NCBI GenBank assembly: GCA_024195585.1
Contig: SWBL01000051.1
Location: 62,001 to 126,000 of the forward strand
DNA: 64,000 nt
Direction: 5' to 3'
Origin: Aureobasidium sp. EXF-3400
Taxonomy: Eukaryota; Ascomycota; Dothideomycetes; Dothideales; Saccotheciaceae
Shown here: positions 44,801 through 54,998 of the stretch, piece by piece
Position numbering within the stretch: position 1 is the first letter of the stretch
Layout of the letters: each line of letters begins with the position of its first letter
Position numbers and translations under genes: made by a program
The notes under the pieces: model-generated
Seen by the model: the letters and a program-made list of their open reading frames with translations, nothing else
Told to the model about the DNA's origin: nothing
Database searches by the model: none

Positions 44801-45499
44801 TCAATCACACAGATACAAGCACCACCATCCTCCTCGTTTGACGAGGGATTGTGTGTTTTCCTTGCTCATCGAGTCATCCTCGTCTCCACCAGTGCTCGTG
44901 GGGTAAGGCGTAGCGCTCTTGACCACAAAAGACATAGTGGTCTGTTCAGGAACCATGAACTCCTTAGTCACAACCGCGGTGACATTGACTTCAGCAGAAG
45001 GTGGAGGGGGAGGAGGGATTGCAGCCGAGTCGACGGCAACCTTGTCGTGGGTCGCCTCCCCATCCAAGGCTGGAGGAGTGGCGTCGGGCTTGCACCACCA
45101 TGAACCCCTCCATTTCGTACAGCGATGAGGTCCATACACCGTTCTGCAGTACTCAGCGTTTTCTACGCAGAAAACATCATCGCAAAATTGCAAGTTGTTC
45201 AGATCGCCGCAGAGATCCTCACAGTACCCGAAGTTATCGCGGCAGAACTCTAGTTGTTTCTTTCTGATAACATCTGGTGAGTCCTGTCTCGCAACAAGAG
45301 AGTTGTCGTCGAAGATCCTGACGTTGAGTTGAGCCACGTTGGTGGGAAGCGCATCGCAGACGAGTGTGGTAGTTCCGGCTGGGGCTTCTGAACTGACAAG
45401 GTCGAGAAGTATGGAGGATGAAGATGTGACGGGTAGAGATAACGCTATGCTGGTGAACAATGCCACCAGGCACAGTAGAAAGCTTTTGCTAGAGAACAT
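44801..45499 (-). CDS. Small secreted cysteine-rich protein with C-terminal Kex2-type peptide cassette
   Basis: Intronless, 232 residues. It has a clear signal peptide, MFSSKSFLLCLVALFTSIAL, followed by SLPVTSS. A cysteine-rich core occupies about residues 85-135: EFCRDNFGYCEDLCGDL, FCDDVFCVENAEYCRTVYG, HRCTKWRGSWWCKPD, eight cysteines in ~52 residues. An acidic, Pro-rich linker (AAIPPPPPPSAEVN) and a Ser/Thr-rich stretch follow. The protein ends SLVKRGGWWCLYLCD: a dibasic KR site typical of Kex2 cleavage and then ten residues with two Trp and two Cys. Processing would release GGWWCLYLCD, able to close one disulphide ring. The WWC element also occurs in the core (GSWWCKP). This could be an effector-like protein, or a precursor of a secreted peptide; I know no named family. 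Confidence 0.8.
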   Translation of the reverse strand: MFSSKSFLLCLVALFTSIALSLPVTSSSSILLDLVSSEAPAGTTTLVCDALPTNVAQLNVRIFDDNSLVARQDSPDVIRKKQLEFCRDNFGYCEDLCGDLNNLQFCDDVFCVENAEYCRTVYGPHRCTKWRGSWWCKPDATPPALDGEATHDKVAVDSAAIPPPPPPSAEVNVTAVVTKEFMVPEQTTMSFVVKSATPYPTSTGGDEDDSMSKENTQSLVKRGGWWCLYLCD

Positions 45500-46135
45500 G
45501 GTGTGATTTGGACGAGATAGACTGAAAGTACGAAGAGAGAAAGGAGAGTGATGGCGAGTTGGATAGTTTTATACTTAACATTGTAGTCGTGGGCATCTGA
45601 GTGCTGGGCTCGTATGAGCATTTGCAAACCTAGTCTTATACAGTCTGAGTTAGTTTCTGCGAAAAAGTGCATCCCTTGTGCCTTTTCATTTGTACTCAGT
45701 GATTCGGTTGGCTATAGGCGGTACAAGACAGAGAATTTTATAGAGCATTCATGTTGATTAGAGCCCTCAGCGATGCAGATGGCTGGCCATGAAGCCTTTT
45801 CAAGAGAATTGAAGAGGGTGTTATGCAGGTCACACGAACATCAAATGAAGTTGAGCGGGTGAGTCAGGTAAGGTTCAAGCTTCCAGGCAAGGCCACAATA
45901 TGTGAGAGGAACTGTTGGAAGAAGAAGAAGAAGAAGTTGAGATGGGAGCAGTCGTTGGAAAGGGGGTGCATATGCGTAGCCGGAGTAGGCGGCTCCGTAT
46001 GAAGCTTCGGTGGAGCTGCAATGGTCAGCTGTGACGCGGCGGGGCATCACCCCTTTCTCTTTTTACCTTCTGGTGTACAACTGGCCCTCGCCGCTCTGTC
46101 TACTTTATCGCATCACCCTCGAGAAATTAGCAAAA
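45500..46135. other. Divergent promoter (secreted protein / PMI)
   Basis: 636 bases between divergent genes, containing a (GAA)6 tract near 45918-45936. The minus-strand frame at 45841-46050 is not supported. Confidence 0.5.
45918..45936 (+). repeat. (GAA)n microsatellite
   Basis: Six consecutive GAA units within the divergent promoter between the cysteine-rich secreted protein and mannose-6-phosphate isomerase. Purine tracts like this are common in fungal promoters; length may be polymorphic. Confidence 0.8.
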
Positions 46136-47647
46136 ATGCAGATTCCTTTGATTCGCCTGCAATGCGGTAAGACAGCTCTGAGACTGATGAAAAATGCGAG
46201 TCTACTGACATGACGATTTGCAGGCTGCAACAGCTATGAGTGGGGTAATTTGCCTTTGCGACAATAACCACAACCCACGCAAAAGACTGATAGACATGGA
46301 TAGGAAAGGTCGGCAAGGACTCTGCTGCCGCCCGCTTCGCCTCGGCCACCCCCTCCGACTTTAGCATCCAGGAAGAGAAGCCCTACGCCGAGCTATGGAT
46401 GGGAACACACCCCAGCAACCCCTCCAAGGATCTGCACACCCAGCGCACTCTGCTCGACCTTGTACAACACAATGAAGCCCTGATGTCCAGGGAAATCTCC
46501 GAGAAGTACCAGAAGAAGCTGCCCTTCCTGTTCAAGGTGCTTTCTGTCAACAAGGCCCTCTCCATCCAAGCCCACCCCAACAAGAAGTTGGCCGCAAAGT
46601 TGCACGAGAAAGACCCCAAGAACTACCCGGATGACAATCACAAGCCCGAGATGGCACTTGCCATCACTCCCTTCGACGGTCTCTGCGGCTTCCGTCCCCT
46701 GGCTGAGATCTCGCACTTCCTCGACACTGTACCCAGCTTGAAGAGCCTGGTGGGAGACGAGGAGTCAAAGAAGTTCCAAGAGACGGTCAAGGGTCAAGAA
46801 ACATCAGAAGACGAGTCCAAGGCTGCAGAAAACAAGAAGGCTCTGCAGGCTGCTTTCCGCAGTCTGATGAAGAGCAAGCCAGAAGAGATTGAGAAGCACG
46901 CCAAGGACCTCATCCAGCAAGCAAAGGACGAAGGTGACAAGTTCGCCGGCAACGGCGGCCCCTCGAATAACGGCAAGGAACTTGCAGACTTGATGCTCCG
47001 ACTTCAGGGCCAATTCCCCAACGACATCGGCCTTTTTGTCACCTTCTTCCTCAACTACGTCAAGCTCGAGGTTGGCGAGGCCATGTTCCTCCAAGCCGAC
47101 GACATCCACGCCTATCTCTCTGGAGGTGATTTTCATCCTTTCTCACCTGACCAACCTTTACTGACCAGGTATAGACATCATCGAATGCATGGCTTCTTCC
47201 GACAACGTCGTCCGCGCAGGCTTTACCCCCAAGTTCAAAGACATTGACACCCTCACCGATATGCTTACCTACTCCTACGCACCCATCAGCGAACAAAAGA
47301 TGTCTCCTACAGACTACCCCTTCGTGACCCTGAACACCACTGCCTACAGCTCTGGCTCTTCTGCCACTCTTTACGACCCCCCGATCGAGGAGTTCAGTGT
47401 CGTCAAGACCGACCTCAACAAGCCTGGTGCAAAAGCCACTTTTGAATCCATCGATGGACCCAGCATCATCATTTGCACAAAGGGCTCAGGCAAGATCAGT
47501 GTTGGTCCCAAAGAGGAGGAATTGAAGGAGGGCTACGTCTACTTCGTCGGCGCTACTGCAAAGTGCGTCCTTGAGAATTCTAGCGATGAACCTTTGGTTA
47601 CATTCAAGGCTTTCTGCGAGCTCAACGGCAAGGAGAGCAAGATCTAA
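46136..47647 (+). CDS. PMI40: Mannose-6-phosphate isomerase, type I (PMI40/ManA)
   Basis: Four exons: 46136-46166, 46224-46244, 46304-47125 and 47169-47647, giving 450 residues. It is a zinc enzyme interconverting fructose-6-P and mannose-6-P, feeding GDP-mannose for mannoproteins, GPI anchors and wall glycans. Recognisable elements are [20 protein letters not shown] (built across two introns), [13 protein letters not shown], the zinc/substrate motif [56 protein letters not shown] and [19 protein letters not shown]. The C-terminal beta-sandwich has [17 protein letters not shown] and [12 protein letters not shown]. The second exon is only 21 nt (a microexon encoding the CNSYEW core), which gene finders often miss. 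An acidic, Lys/Glu-rich segment near residues 145-180 is longer than in yeast. Confidence 0.96.
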
Positions 47648-50391
47648 ACCTCAGACTTATGCATCATGATTAGATGAAATAAGCATAGTATTTTATATAT
47701 CGTTTTGTAATACACTTGCATCTACATTAATGCTTGCTCTTTTGTGCAATCTTGCTGATTTCGTGATTGGCGGTTGTGCGGAGCGGTGCGATAGAAAAGT
47801 CTTGCCGAAAGCAATGGAAGTGTTTCTTTCTGGAAGCAAAATTAAATGCTTAGCAGGAGGATCGAACCGAGTAGCACAATACACAACAAGCTACCCTATA
47901 GTACTTCATGCACAGCAGAGAATGCTACAAACATAAGATTTAGTATGGACAAGGAAGCAAAAGAAAAGTATTAGAAAAGGGCAGGCAGAGAATAAAACCA
48001 GAGCAAAACGTAAAGAGCTTGCTCGTCTTGGATAATGATTATTCTTTCAACCAACACCAATGTGTATATTGCACATGGGGAGACACCTGGTTCCAAACCA
48101 AGTCCAGAGGCAATGTCATTTCCGCTTCACCCAAATACGCGGATCTTCATCGTGCCCTCCCAGTCTGATGGGTCGACTGCTTCTGCTACTTATACACCCT
48201 TAGCACTCTCTTCATCTTGCAGATCGTCGACTTTTCATTTCTGGACTTTGTTGTTTGAGCGAAGACCCAAAGTTGTATGTGCTGGAGAGTAGCATTCTCG
48301 CACTGAGACTTCGACCTCTTCCTTCACTGAGCGAACTTCGGACTATAGAGTATACAACCGCTCGCACTTTCAGGCATCCAATAACCTAAGTTTACATGGT
48401 CCATCCTTCTCGATACTGTAGTCGATTTCTATGGCTTCGTACGGGAAGGCACAGCTTATACGTGCTGGAAGACTCTTGACACACCCACGGAGACGAAGAC
48501 GGCCGAGGACAATGAGCTGCCGATGAGCTGGTCGGCTATGAGCAATGAAGCAGGGCTCTTATAAGTAGGTACTGGTGAGTTCAGGTATTGATTAAGTGAT
48601 AGCTCGGGCAAAGGGCTTCAAACAAAACTATAGTCAACATGCGTGTCGATACTTGTGATGGAACGTGGTTGTGACTCGGATGATGGTTCATCTCGGCAGG
48701 GAAAGCAAGGTCGGCAAGAGTAGTTCAGAGCCATATTACAAAGAAGGAGCGAGTCAAAGCAGCATTGCAACTTCTTGACCAACTTCTGGTCTCCGAAGAT
48801 AGCAACTTCCCAAAGATACCTCCTAACAGTCTTGTCCGTAAACGAAACGTCGTTTCAACCATGGAACTCAGGCCGCCGCTTGGGTCTCCCAAGGTACAGC
48901 AGCTCCACAAAGTTGCATCAGAATGCACCACTCGTGTCTCTCTATCGTTGGGCGAGGTGTAGAGCATGAAGGTACACAAGCTGTTGTAGCCATCAAGCAT
49001 GGTTGATATTGGGCTATGTTATCGAGTCCCTAGGTCATCGATGGACCATACGTACACCTGTAGTATGCCACCGTTGTCCGTCTATGTGGGCTGTGGTACT
49101 CCCAGGTGAAACGAACGTGAGAAGCATCCAGCGTCTGAAGTATCTCACGGACAGGAGATCTGTCTGGTATCATGCTGACCTTGGTACGACGTGTTGTACA
49201 GTATAAGACACCACTGGATATATCGATGGCGTTCGCTTTGGTGACTTCATGGTCTTCTTGATGATCATACAGCTCATGAGGGGTTCAAAGGCGGATTCGA
49301 TGCTCTTCTATGATGGGCATGGCGATGACCGAAAGGCACAGGCACTCAGGAGCCAGGCGAGTATATAGCGGACTCAGGGGTCAATCTTCCTATTCAATAA
49401 CTAGTCAACAGCGATAACAACTGATAGAGATGGAATGAATACTAACCTGAACCTCAAGCAAGTGTGGCGGGACAAAGAGTGTGTTGAATAATGACTTGAA
49501 GACATAGTTGCAAGTCATCGATACATCGGTTGGAACGGTGAGATTCCTGGAAGAGTATGAGTCATCTGTAAGCCACGTAGAGGGAGTCGTTTCCGCATTC
49601 AAACTTATATTTACTCTTGTTTCGCGATCATGTCTTGCATCTGACCACTCTGTCAACTACTTTTCTTCCTGTAGGCTACATAATGCAAGTAGTGACACAA
49701 TATGTATCTCTTCGAATGGGTGCATAGAGTCAACGATATGCATCTTGTGCTCTTTTATATTTGACATCATGCGGAGATGTCCAAATCACCTTGATGGCCA
49801 TACTTATTCCTGGACTGATTCTTCTGCAAACGATCACTGGTGGATGGCATACGTAGAACATCAATACATGAAGACGAAATGAGAGCAGTGAGATGATTAT
49901 CTTGTCAAGGTTGTGGATTCGAACTGCAGGCATGCTTTATTGATCGAGTAACTTTGGTATGGTTGTAGTGCAAAAGATGTCAGTGCATTCAGGGTCGACT
50001 TTGGGAACATGGCAACACTTTCAGTCCAATCGTTCGCGAGTGATGGGATATCTCAAGCAGTACTCGTCGCAGTGCAGCACAAATATAGTGGTTGTCATCT
50101 AACAAAAGTTGGACCAGCATCCGACAACATGTTTCTTGGTTGGGGTCATGGTTCGAGTTTGATGCAGCCTGCGACCATGTGAAGCTTCTTTGCGTGGTTA
50201 GAGTAAGATGTTTCGCGAAACTTCTCGTTCATGATGTTGCGCAACGTGGTAGGTAATGAGTAATAATTCCAGGCGGCAACTTCCTCTTGATATATAATAT
50301 GTATACAGTAATCTTCTTTCTATGTTTTCTCAGAACCACATCAATACTTCCCAGTACATCATCAAGCTCCAGTCCGAAACTTCACTAGGCG
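47648..50391. other. Gene-poor stretch with possible decayed minus-strand gene
   Basis: 2.7 kb without an intact gene. On the minus strand, protein-like frames occur at 49320-49030 (97 codons, one internal TGA; contains IDISSGVLYCTTRRTKVSMI) and 48558-48127 (144 codons, four internal stops; ends EAVDPSDWEGTMKIRVFG). They could be exons of one eroded gene, all internal stops being TGA, TAG or TAA reachable by C-to-T changes. I do not recognise a family. The right part, ~50250-50391, is the promoter of the next gene with a tatataata tract at 50291-50299. Confidence 0.3.
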
Positions 50392-51420
50392 ATGCCCCTT
50401 TTACCTATCAGCTACACGGACGTCGGTTCAGAAGACTCCTTCCTGGATTCTACTTACGGTTCAGATCAAGAAATCACTGACGCGAAGATTCCGTCGAACC
50501 CAGGGCAAGTTCATGAGATCTCTTCTCCAGTGTCTTTTGACCCAGGGTCGAATGATAGTGACTCCCAGATGGCTTTAGTCAGAACAGCGACACCGACTCC
50601 TCGCCTACAAATCCGCGTCTACGATCCAAAGAAGAGCAACTGGGGACATACTTCTCGCACTTGGAAGAGCGGCTGCGATGCCTGTAGCACCGGCAAGGGA
50701 TCGCACAGATTCGCATGCTCGACCTTGGGACAACAAGCCCTTGACCAAGCTTCCGGGGGTTTGCTGAGGAGGGTCCGACACCTTCTGAATTACCTTTACA
50801 TCGACGATGCCTTGAAACCCCTCAAAAAAAATACAAATCCATGCGTATACCCTGATACAGAACTTCCGGTGCCTTCCATCATGATGGCGATGGGCCTCGA
50901 TTGGGACACGACATGTGCTCATCCTTTCCTGAAACGCTTGCTCAATTTTTATCAATTAGAAGAAGAGATTGTCTGCGTCGAGGGATCAGAGAATGACGGC
51001 AATATCGATGACGAAATCGACATGACTCTCCGTCTGAAAGGAAGCTTTTGGCGAACGTACCAAACAAAACGCGACGCTTTCAACTTCATTCCAATATGTC
51101 CAATCATGGTCCACAAAAGCTCTCATGATGACTCGATGGACCGCCTCAGAAAGTGGTGCTTGGACTACTTTTATTGTCTCGAGCAAAACCAGACTGCGTA
51201 TGTTGAAAATCGATGGCCACTTCCTTACTTTGTAGTGGATGGAAGTTGTTGGAGAGTTGGGTTTGCAATCAAAGTTGGAAGCGCTGTCGAGTTGTATGAC
51301 GAATTGATTGGCTACATGGGATGGGGGATAGCTGTTCGAAAAGTGATGGTCGTCCTCCAACATGTCATCAGTTCGACAGCCGAACGCCATCGCAAGTGGT
51401 TTCTCGAACACGGCAACTGA
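50392..51420 (+). CDS. Hypothetical protein, possibly PD-(D/E)XK nuclease-like
   Basis: A single 342-residue frame ending in a clear stop; the start at 50392 (gcgATGCC) is the first in frame. The first ~90 residues are acidic and Ser rich, presumably disordered. The C-terminal half has alternating charged helices and beta-strands: FWRTYQTKRDAFNFIPICPI, DRLRKWCLDYFYCLEQ, PLPYFVVDGSCWRVGFAIKV, GSAVELYDELIGYMGWGIAV, RKVMVVLQHV and AERHRKWFLEHGN. The layout 'LP.fvv.G..W.v.fa......v.ly....iG......gi..v...Lq.l' resembles the PD-(D/E)XK nuclease-like domain that is abundant in filamentous fungi, but the catalytic residues are not clear to me. It is flanked on both sides by gene-poor, apparently decayed DNA, so it may be a lineage-specific or dispensable gene. 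Function unassigned. Confidence 0.6.
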   Translation: MPLLPISYTDVGSEDSFLDSTYGSDQEITDAKIPSNPGQVHEISSPVSFDPGSNDSDSQMALVRTATPTPRLQIRVYDPKKSNWGHTSRTWKSGCDACSTGKGSHRFACSTLGQQALDQASGGLLRRVRHLLNYLYIDDALKPLKKNTNPCVYPDTELPVPSIMMAMGLDWDTTCAHPFLKRLLNFYQLEEEIVCVEGSENDGNIDDEIDMTLRLKGSFWRTYQTKRDAFNFIPICPIMVHKSSHDDSMDRLRKWCLDYFYCLEQNQTAYVENRWPLPYFVVDGSCWRVGFAIKVGSAVELYDELIGYMGWGIAVRKVMVVLQHVISSTAERHRKWFLEHGN

Positions 51421-51643
51421 GATGTCTATCAGACGGACGATAAGGGCCGTTTACATTAGAAATGTCAAACACAAAAACAAAAGGCAGAAAAGCAAAGGAA
51501 AAGGATCATCCGAATCACTTTCGCGGGAATTGACTGTCTGCAATAAGTAGAGGAGAGGTGTAGGGAAAGTCTGATGGAAAATATAAAGGGATGATCTAAT
51601 CGAAAACTGCTGGCGGTGTCTTTTTAGATGGGGATTAATAGTT

Positions 51644-51960
51644 GAGATCGCCACTCTTATGGTTAATAGTATCAGTATCATTTTCCTCGTGCATCGTCTC
51701 CAGGAAGTTCATCCATGGAGCCCGTGTTGTAACAAATTCTGGCATGCTTTCTACTTCAACACGATGTCCAACGAGGTTTATTTCACATTAGACAATGGAC
51801 GGCAAATCTGGTCAGTAGCCAGCATAATGGGGTCGTAGGCGTCTGAATTCCCAATCGTACAGAATCTCACTGCATGTAGTGGTTCATGAACGGTGCGGCC
51901 AGTCCAAATGGCAGATTCGGTCAGGAAGTCACATCGTTACCCAAAACATAATCGATAGAT
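51644..51960. repeat. Tandem duplication, copy 1
   Basis: Begins gagatcgccactcttatg. Aligns with the next ~310 bases. The stretch 51875-51942 matches 52201-52268 at 57 of 68 positions. Confidence 0.85.
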
Positions 51961-52275
51961 GAGATCGCCACTGTTATGTTTAGTAATATTGGCATCTAGC
52001 ATCACTGTCCTGGCGTATCGTGTTTCAAGAAAAAGACTTTCCATGTGGTTCATGTTGTAAGAGCCTGGCGTGCCTTTCGGCTCGGCACGATGCGTGGCAA
52101 GGTTTATGCCATAGTAGAAGTTGATCGACCAATCTGGCTAGTAGACAGTACAATGATGTGTGGGCGTCTATACTCCAAGTGATACAGGAGCCCACTAGTA
52201 TGTAGTGATTTGTGAATGGTGCAGCCAGTCCAGATGGCAAACTCGGTCAGGAAATCACATCGCTATCCGAGGTTT
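51961..52275. repeat. Tandem duplication, copy 2
   Basis: Begins gagatcgccactgttatg. Direct repeat of copy 1 with small indels; the first half is more diverged and includes transversions, while the 52201-52268 part differs from copy 1 only by transitions. Confidence 0.85.
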
Positions 52276-53264
52276 TCGACTTGATCTTGAAGTGGTCGAT
52301 TGTCCTGATCGAGAAGAGCATGCTCGTTAAATGCAACAAGCTTCCACCAAGGAATGCTAAATCGGTGATTTTGGCGGATATTGTTCAATCCTGAAGATGA
52401 TGATATTGCAGTCTCATGGTTGGCTATGCTAGACGAGCGTGGAAAGAAGTCGACAAATTTGTAATGTTGGCGAACTTCGACCAGTAAGGAATGGTCCCTG
52501 AGTGAGGGATAGTATGGATGAGCTCCCGCAGGACCAAGAAATCAAGGCATCGAACTTTGGTATCAAGGCAGTGGTCGACCTGTTGTATTTGGTCTAAACT
52601 GTCGTGGGGAACCAAGTGGTTCTTTATGACTCTCTCAAGATTGATGCAAGCCTGACAGCATGAGCAATGAACGGACTGGTGAGGAGGTAGGTCAATGGCA
52701 GGTTTTTGACAGATTCGAGGATGGAATGACGTTCGAGAGATCGGTGCCACAACAGGTGTGGCTGGAAAGTGCCAAGGCGATGAGACCCTTGAAGCGACGT
52801 CAACCACCTAGGCTCCAGCCCCACTTGTGCCATGCCTCCTTCCCTGGAACTACCTCCGGTTTGAGCATGTTACCGTGTAGACCGTGACTCAACTGTCTGA
52901 ACAGTCACATGAACTCTGCACAGTGGTATAGGTCAGCAAGAAAGATAGAGAGCTGGCAAATTAGAGTTCGTAAAGCTGATCACGCCAAGGCAATCGTGTG
53001 CAGGTGCCCTGACGAGCAATTAGAAGTCCGCGCGTCGAAAGCAGCTCCTTCCTCGCACGAAAAACCACTGTATCAGGGCATACTTGGATGCCAAGCTATA
53101 GACTGACATCATGTTGCGTGTATCCGTAGCAGAATCGATTTCTGAACAAGCTGTAGATGACAGCAAAGGTGTTTTATAAAGAGCAAGATGCGCCAGTGAG
53201 AGACAAGTTTGAAGTATTAAACAACCTATCAATCCATCAAGCAAAACAACACATATTGACAACC

Positions 53265-53732
53265 ATGGGTCTGATTCACAAGCTCGAAGAAAAGGTGCTT
53301 CACCACGGTGACAAGAAGCATGAACAGCAGCACATGTATGTATTGGATCCTCAAAGACTTTCCTCATCTCCGCTAACCAGGGTAAGGCCTCCTCAGCAAC
53401 AACAAGGCTTTAGCCAGCAGGGTTTTGGCCAACAGAATTATGGCCAACCTCAAGGCGGCTATGGTGGTGGCGGCATGGGCATGAACGGTGGTCGCCAGGA
53501 GTTTGGTGGCCATCACTCCGGTGGAGGCTTTGGTGGCCCTTCGCAGCAAGGAGGACAATTTGGTCCTTCAGGCGGCATGGGAGGAGGTATGGGCATGGGT
53601 CGTGAAGGTCACCATGGTGGTCATCATGGCGGTCCTGGTGGTATGGGCGGCATGGGTGGAGGTGAATTTGGAGGTCCTGGAGGAATGGGCGGTGGACCCC
53701 AAGGCGGTCGCGGAGGCCCTGGAGGCTGGTAG
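53265..53732 (+). CDS. Small glycine-rich protein with charged N-terminal helix
   Basis: Two exons, 53265-53335 and 53381-53732, with a 45-nt intron (GTATGT...CTAACCAG), give 140 residues. It starts MGLIHKLEEKVLHHGDKKHE, a charged amphipathic helix. It then becomes a Gln/Gly/Met/His-rich repeat region (QQGFGQQNYGQPQGGYGGGG; GGMGGGMGMGREGHHGGHHG) to the end GGPGGW. A longer unspliced frame from 53157 exists but starts with unrelated sequence. No signal peptide. Such short MGLIxxL-plus-Gly proteins recur in filamentous fungi and are uncharacterised; low-complexity GGM/HHGG repeats suggest metal or nucleic acid association or phase separation, which is only conjecture. Confidence 0.75.
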   Translation: MGLIHKLEEKVLHHGDKKHEQQHMYVLDPQRLSSSPLTRVRPPQQQQGFSQQGFGQQNYGQPQGGYGGGGMGMNGGRQEFGGHHSGGGFGGPSQQGGQFGPSGGMGGGMGMGREGHHGGHHGGPGGMGGMGGGEFGGPGGMGGGPQGGRGGPGGW

Positions 53733-53913
53733 AAGGTCTTGCTGTTTCAGTTTGAGCAATTCCCACCAAAACCTCCTAGTAATGCCCACACATTAAGTAC
53801 ACGCATGTAATGAATCGATACGCAGCTTCACTTTGGTTTGAATGTTTGGAGGCCAAAAGCCATGTTCAAGCTAGTGACTGAATGGCTGCTCCGTAGTGGG
53901 CGATGTTCGATGT

Positions 53914-54998
53914 TTAAGCCCACCTCAGCTCGTAGCCGAAGACGGTTCGACGTAGAAGTTCATCCTATCGTGTCGTCAGCATCATGTGGGAATTCCGTAG
54001 TGGAGAGCTACACACGCCAGGATCTTCTTCAAACATGACCTTGTCCATGACCTTTTCCAGAACCTTATCGACCTTCAGTCCGCTTTCCTTGGCCAGATCA
54101 AAGAAAGCCAGATCTTTTTCCAAAAGCCATGGTCTGTAGGGGGTAAAAAAGACAAGGGCGGTACCGTCCTTCTTCAAGGACTTGGTGACGGTCTGGACAA
54201 GCTTTTGGTGCTCGGAGTGATTGAACAGCAGATCAGCAAGGATCAAAACGTCAAAGGCTTCATCCGGCTTCACTTCCTCAATCAGAGCTGACGTATCAGC
54301 GCCCCAAAGAAACCCTTTGGCAACAATGGGTAGTGAGGGAGCACAAGCTTCAATGTTGTAAGAAAGGTTGGTAATGAGGTCAGCATCAGGATAGTCGGTG
54401 ACAACAACGCGCTTGGCGGAGAGGTGTGCTGAGATGAGAGAAGGAAGCCCGGCACCGGCACCTAGCTCCAGGACAGTCTTGGACTTGACGAGTTGTGGAT
54501 TTGATTCAAAGTGCAGGGCAATCGTACGGCCAGCGTTCCAGAGAAAATGACCCTGGATCCGTTGTCAGCCGATGCTCGAGAATGGTTTGTCACGAGCATC
54601 CATTCCTGGATGACAGCAGTCAAAGCAGCGAAGCTTGGAACTCGAATATCGCTGTGTCCAGTCTGTCGCCTGACTGCACCGTTTGATTATGAGAAGAGTA
54701 ACCAAGCTGCGGCTGCTGCGCCAGTTCATGCGCTGCCATACTTGGCAGGACAATGCTTTCCGATCAATTCTCGGGTCGATTGGCATTGATGATTCTCGGG
54801 TCCGACTGTGGACGACCATACGAATGAGGCAAGAACAGGACGAGGGAAACCTACCCATAAAGGATTGTGCCCGACCAGGCGTAGATTTAGCTTCAAACCA
54901 CTTTGCAAAGTATATTCTACGAAAGTGGGCTCCTTCTCGGCTTCGTAGAACCCTTCGGGCTCCTCAAACATGCCCAATTCTCCTTCGGAATCTGACAT
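53914..54998 (-). CDS. EFM7: Elongation factor methyltransferase 7 (Nnt1-like lysine/N-terminal methyltransferase)
   Basis: Three exons: 54998-54855, 54552-54016 and 53964-53914, giving 243 residues. Yeast Efm7 methylates the N-terminal Gly and Lys3 of eEF1A using SAM. The start MSDSEGELGMFEEPEGFYEA is followed by LVGHNPLWGHFLWNAGRTIA, assembled across the first intron. The SAM-binding seven-beta-strand core has KTVLELGAGAGLPSLISAHL, VVVTDYPDADLITNL and FDVLILADLLFNHSEH, then GTALVFFTPYRPWL and the C-terminal DELLRRTVFGYELRWA, the family's usual ending. Intron 1 (54854-54553) is 302 nt, far longer than the ~50-nt norm here; intron 2 is 51 nt. An upstream in-frame extension (from ~55130) exists but M54998 gives the family's N terminus. 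Confidence 0.92.

Larger units (their letters stand above)
51421..53264. other. Gene-poor stretch containing a diverged tandem duplication
   Basis: 1.8 kb without an intact gene. Between 51644 and ~52275 two diverged copies of a ~320-nt unit lie head to tail (annotated separately). Minus-strand reading of both copies gives matching protein-like pieces (AIWTG...; ...HKSGDL / HNSGDL) broken by stops at equivalent places. Upstream on that strand, 52280-52830 continues weakly protein-like. It may be an eroded gene; I cannot name a family. Confidence 0.35.
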
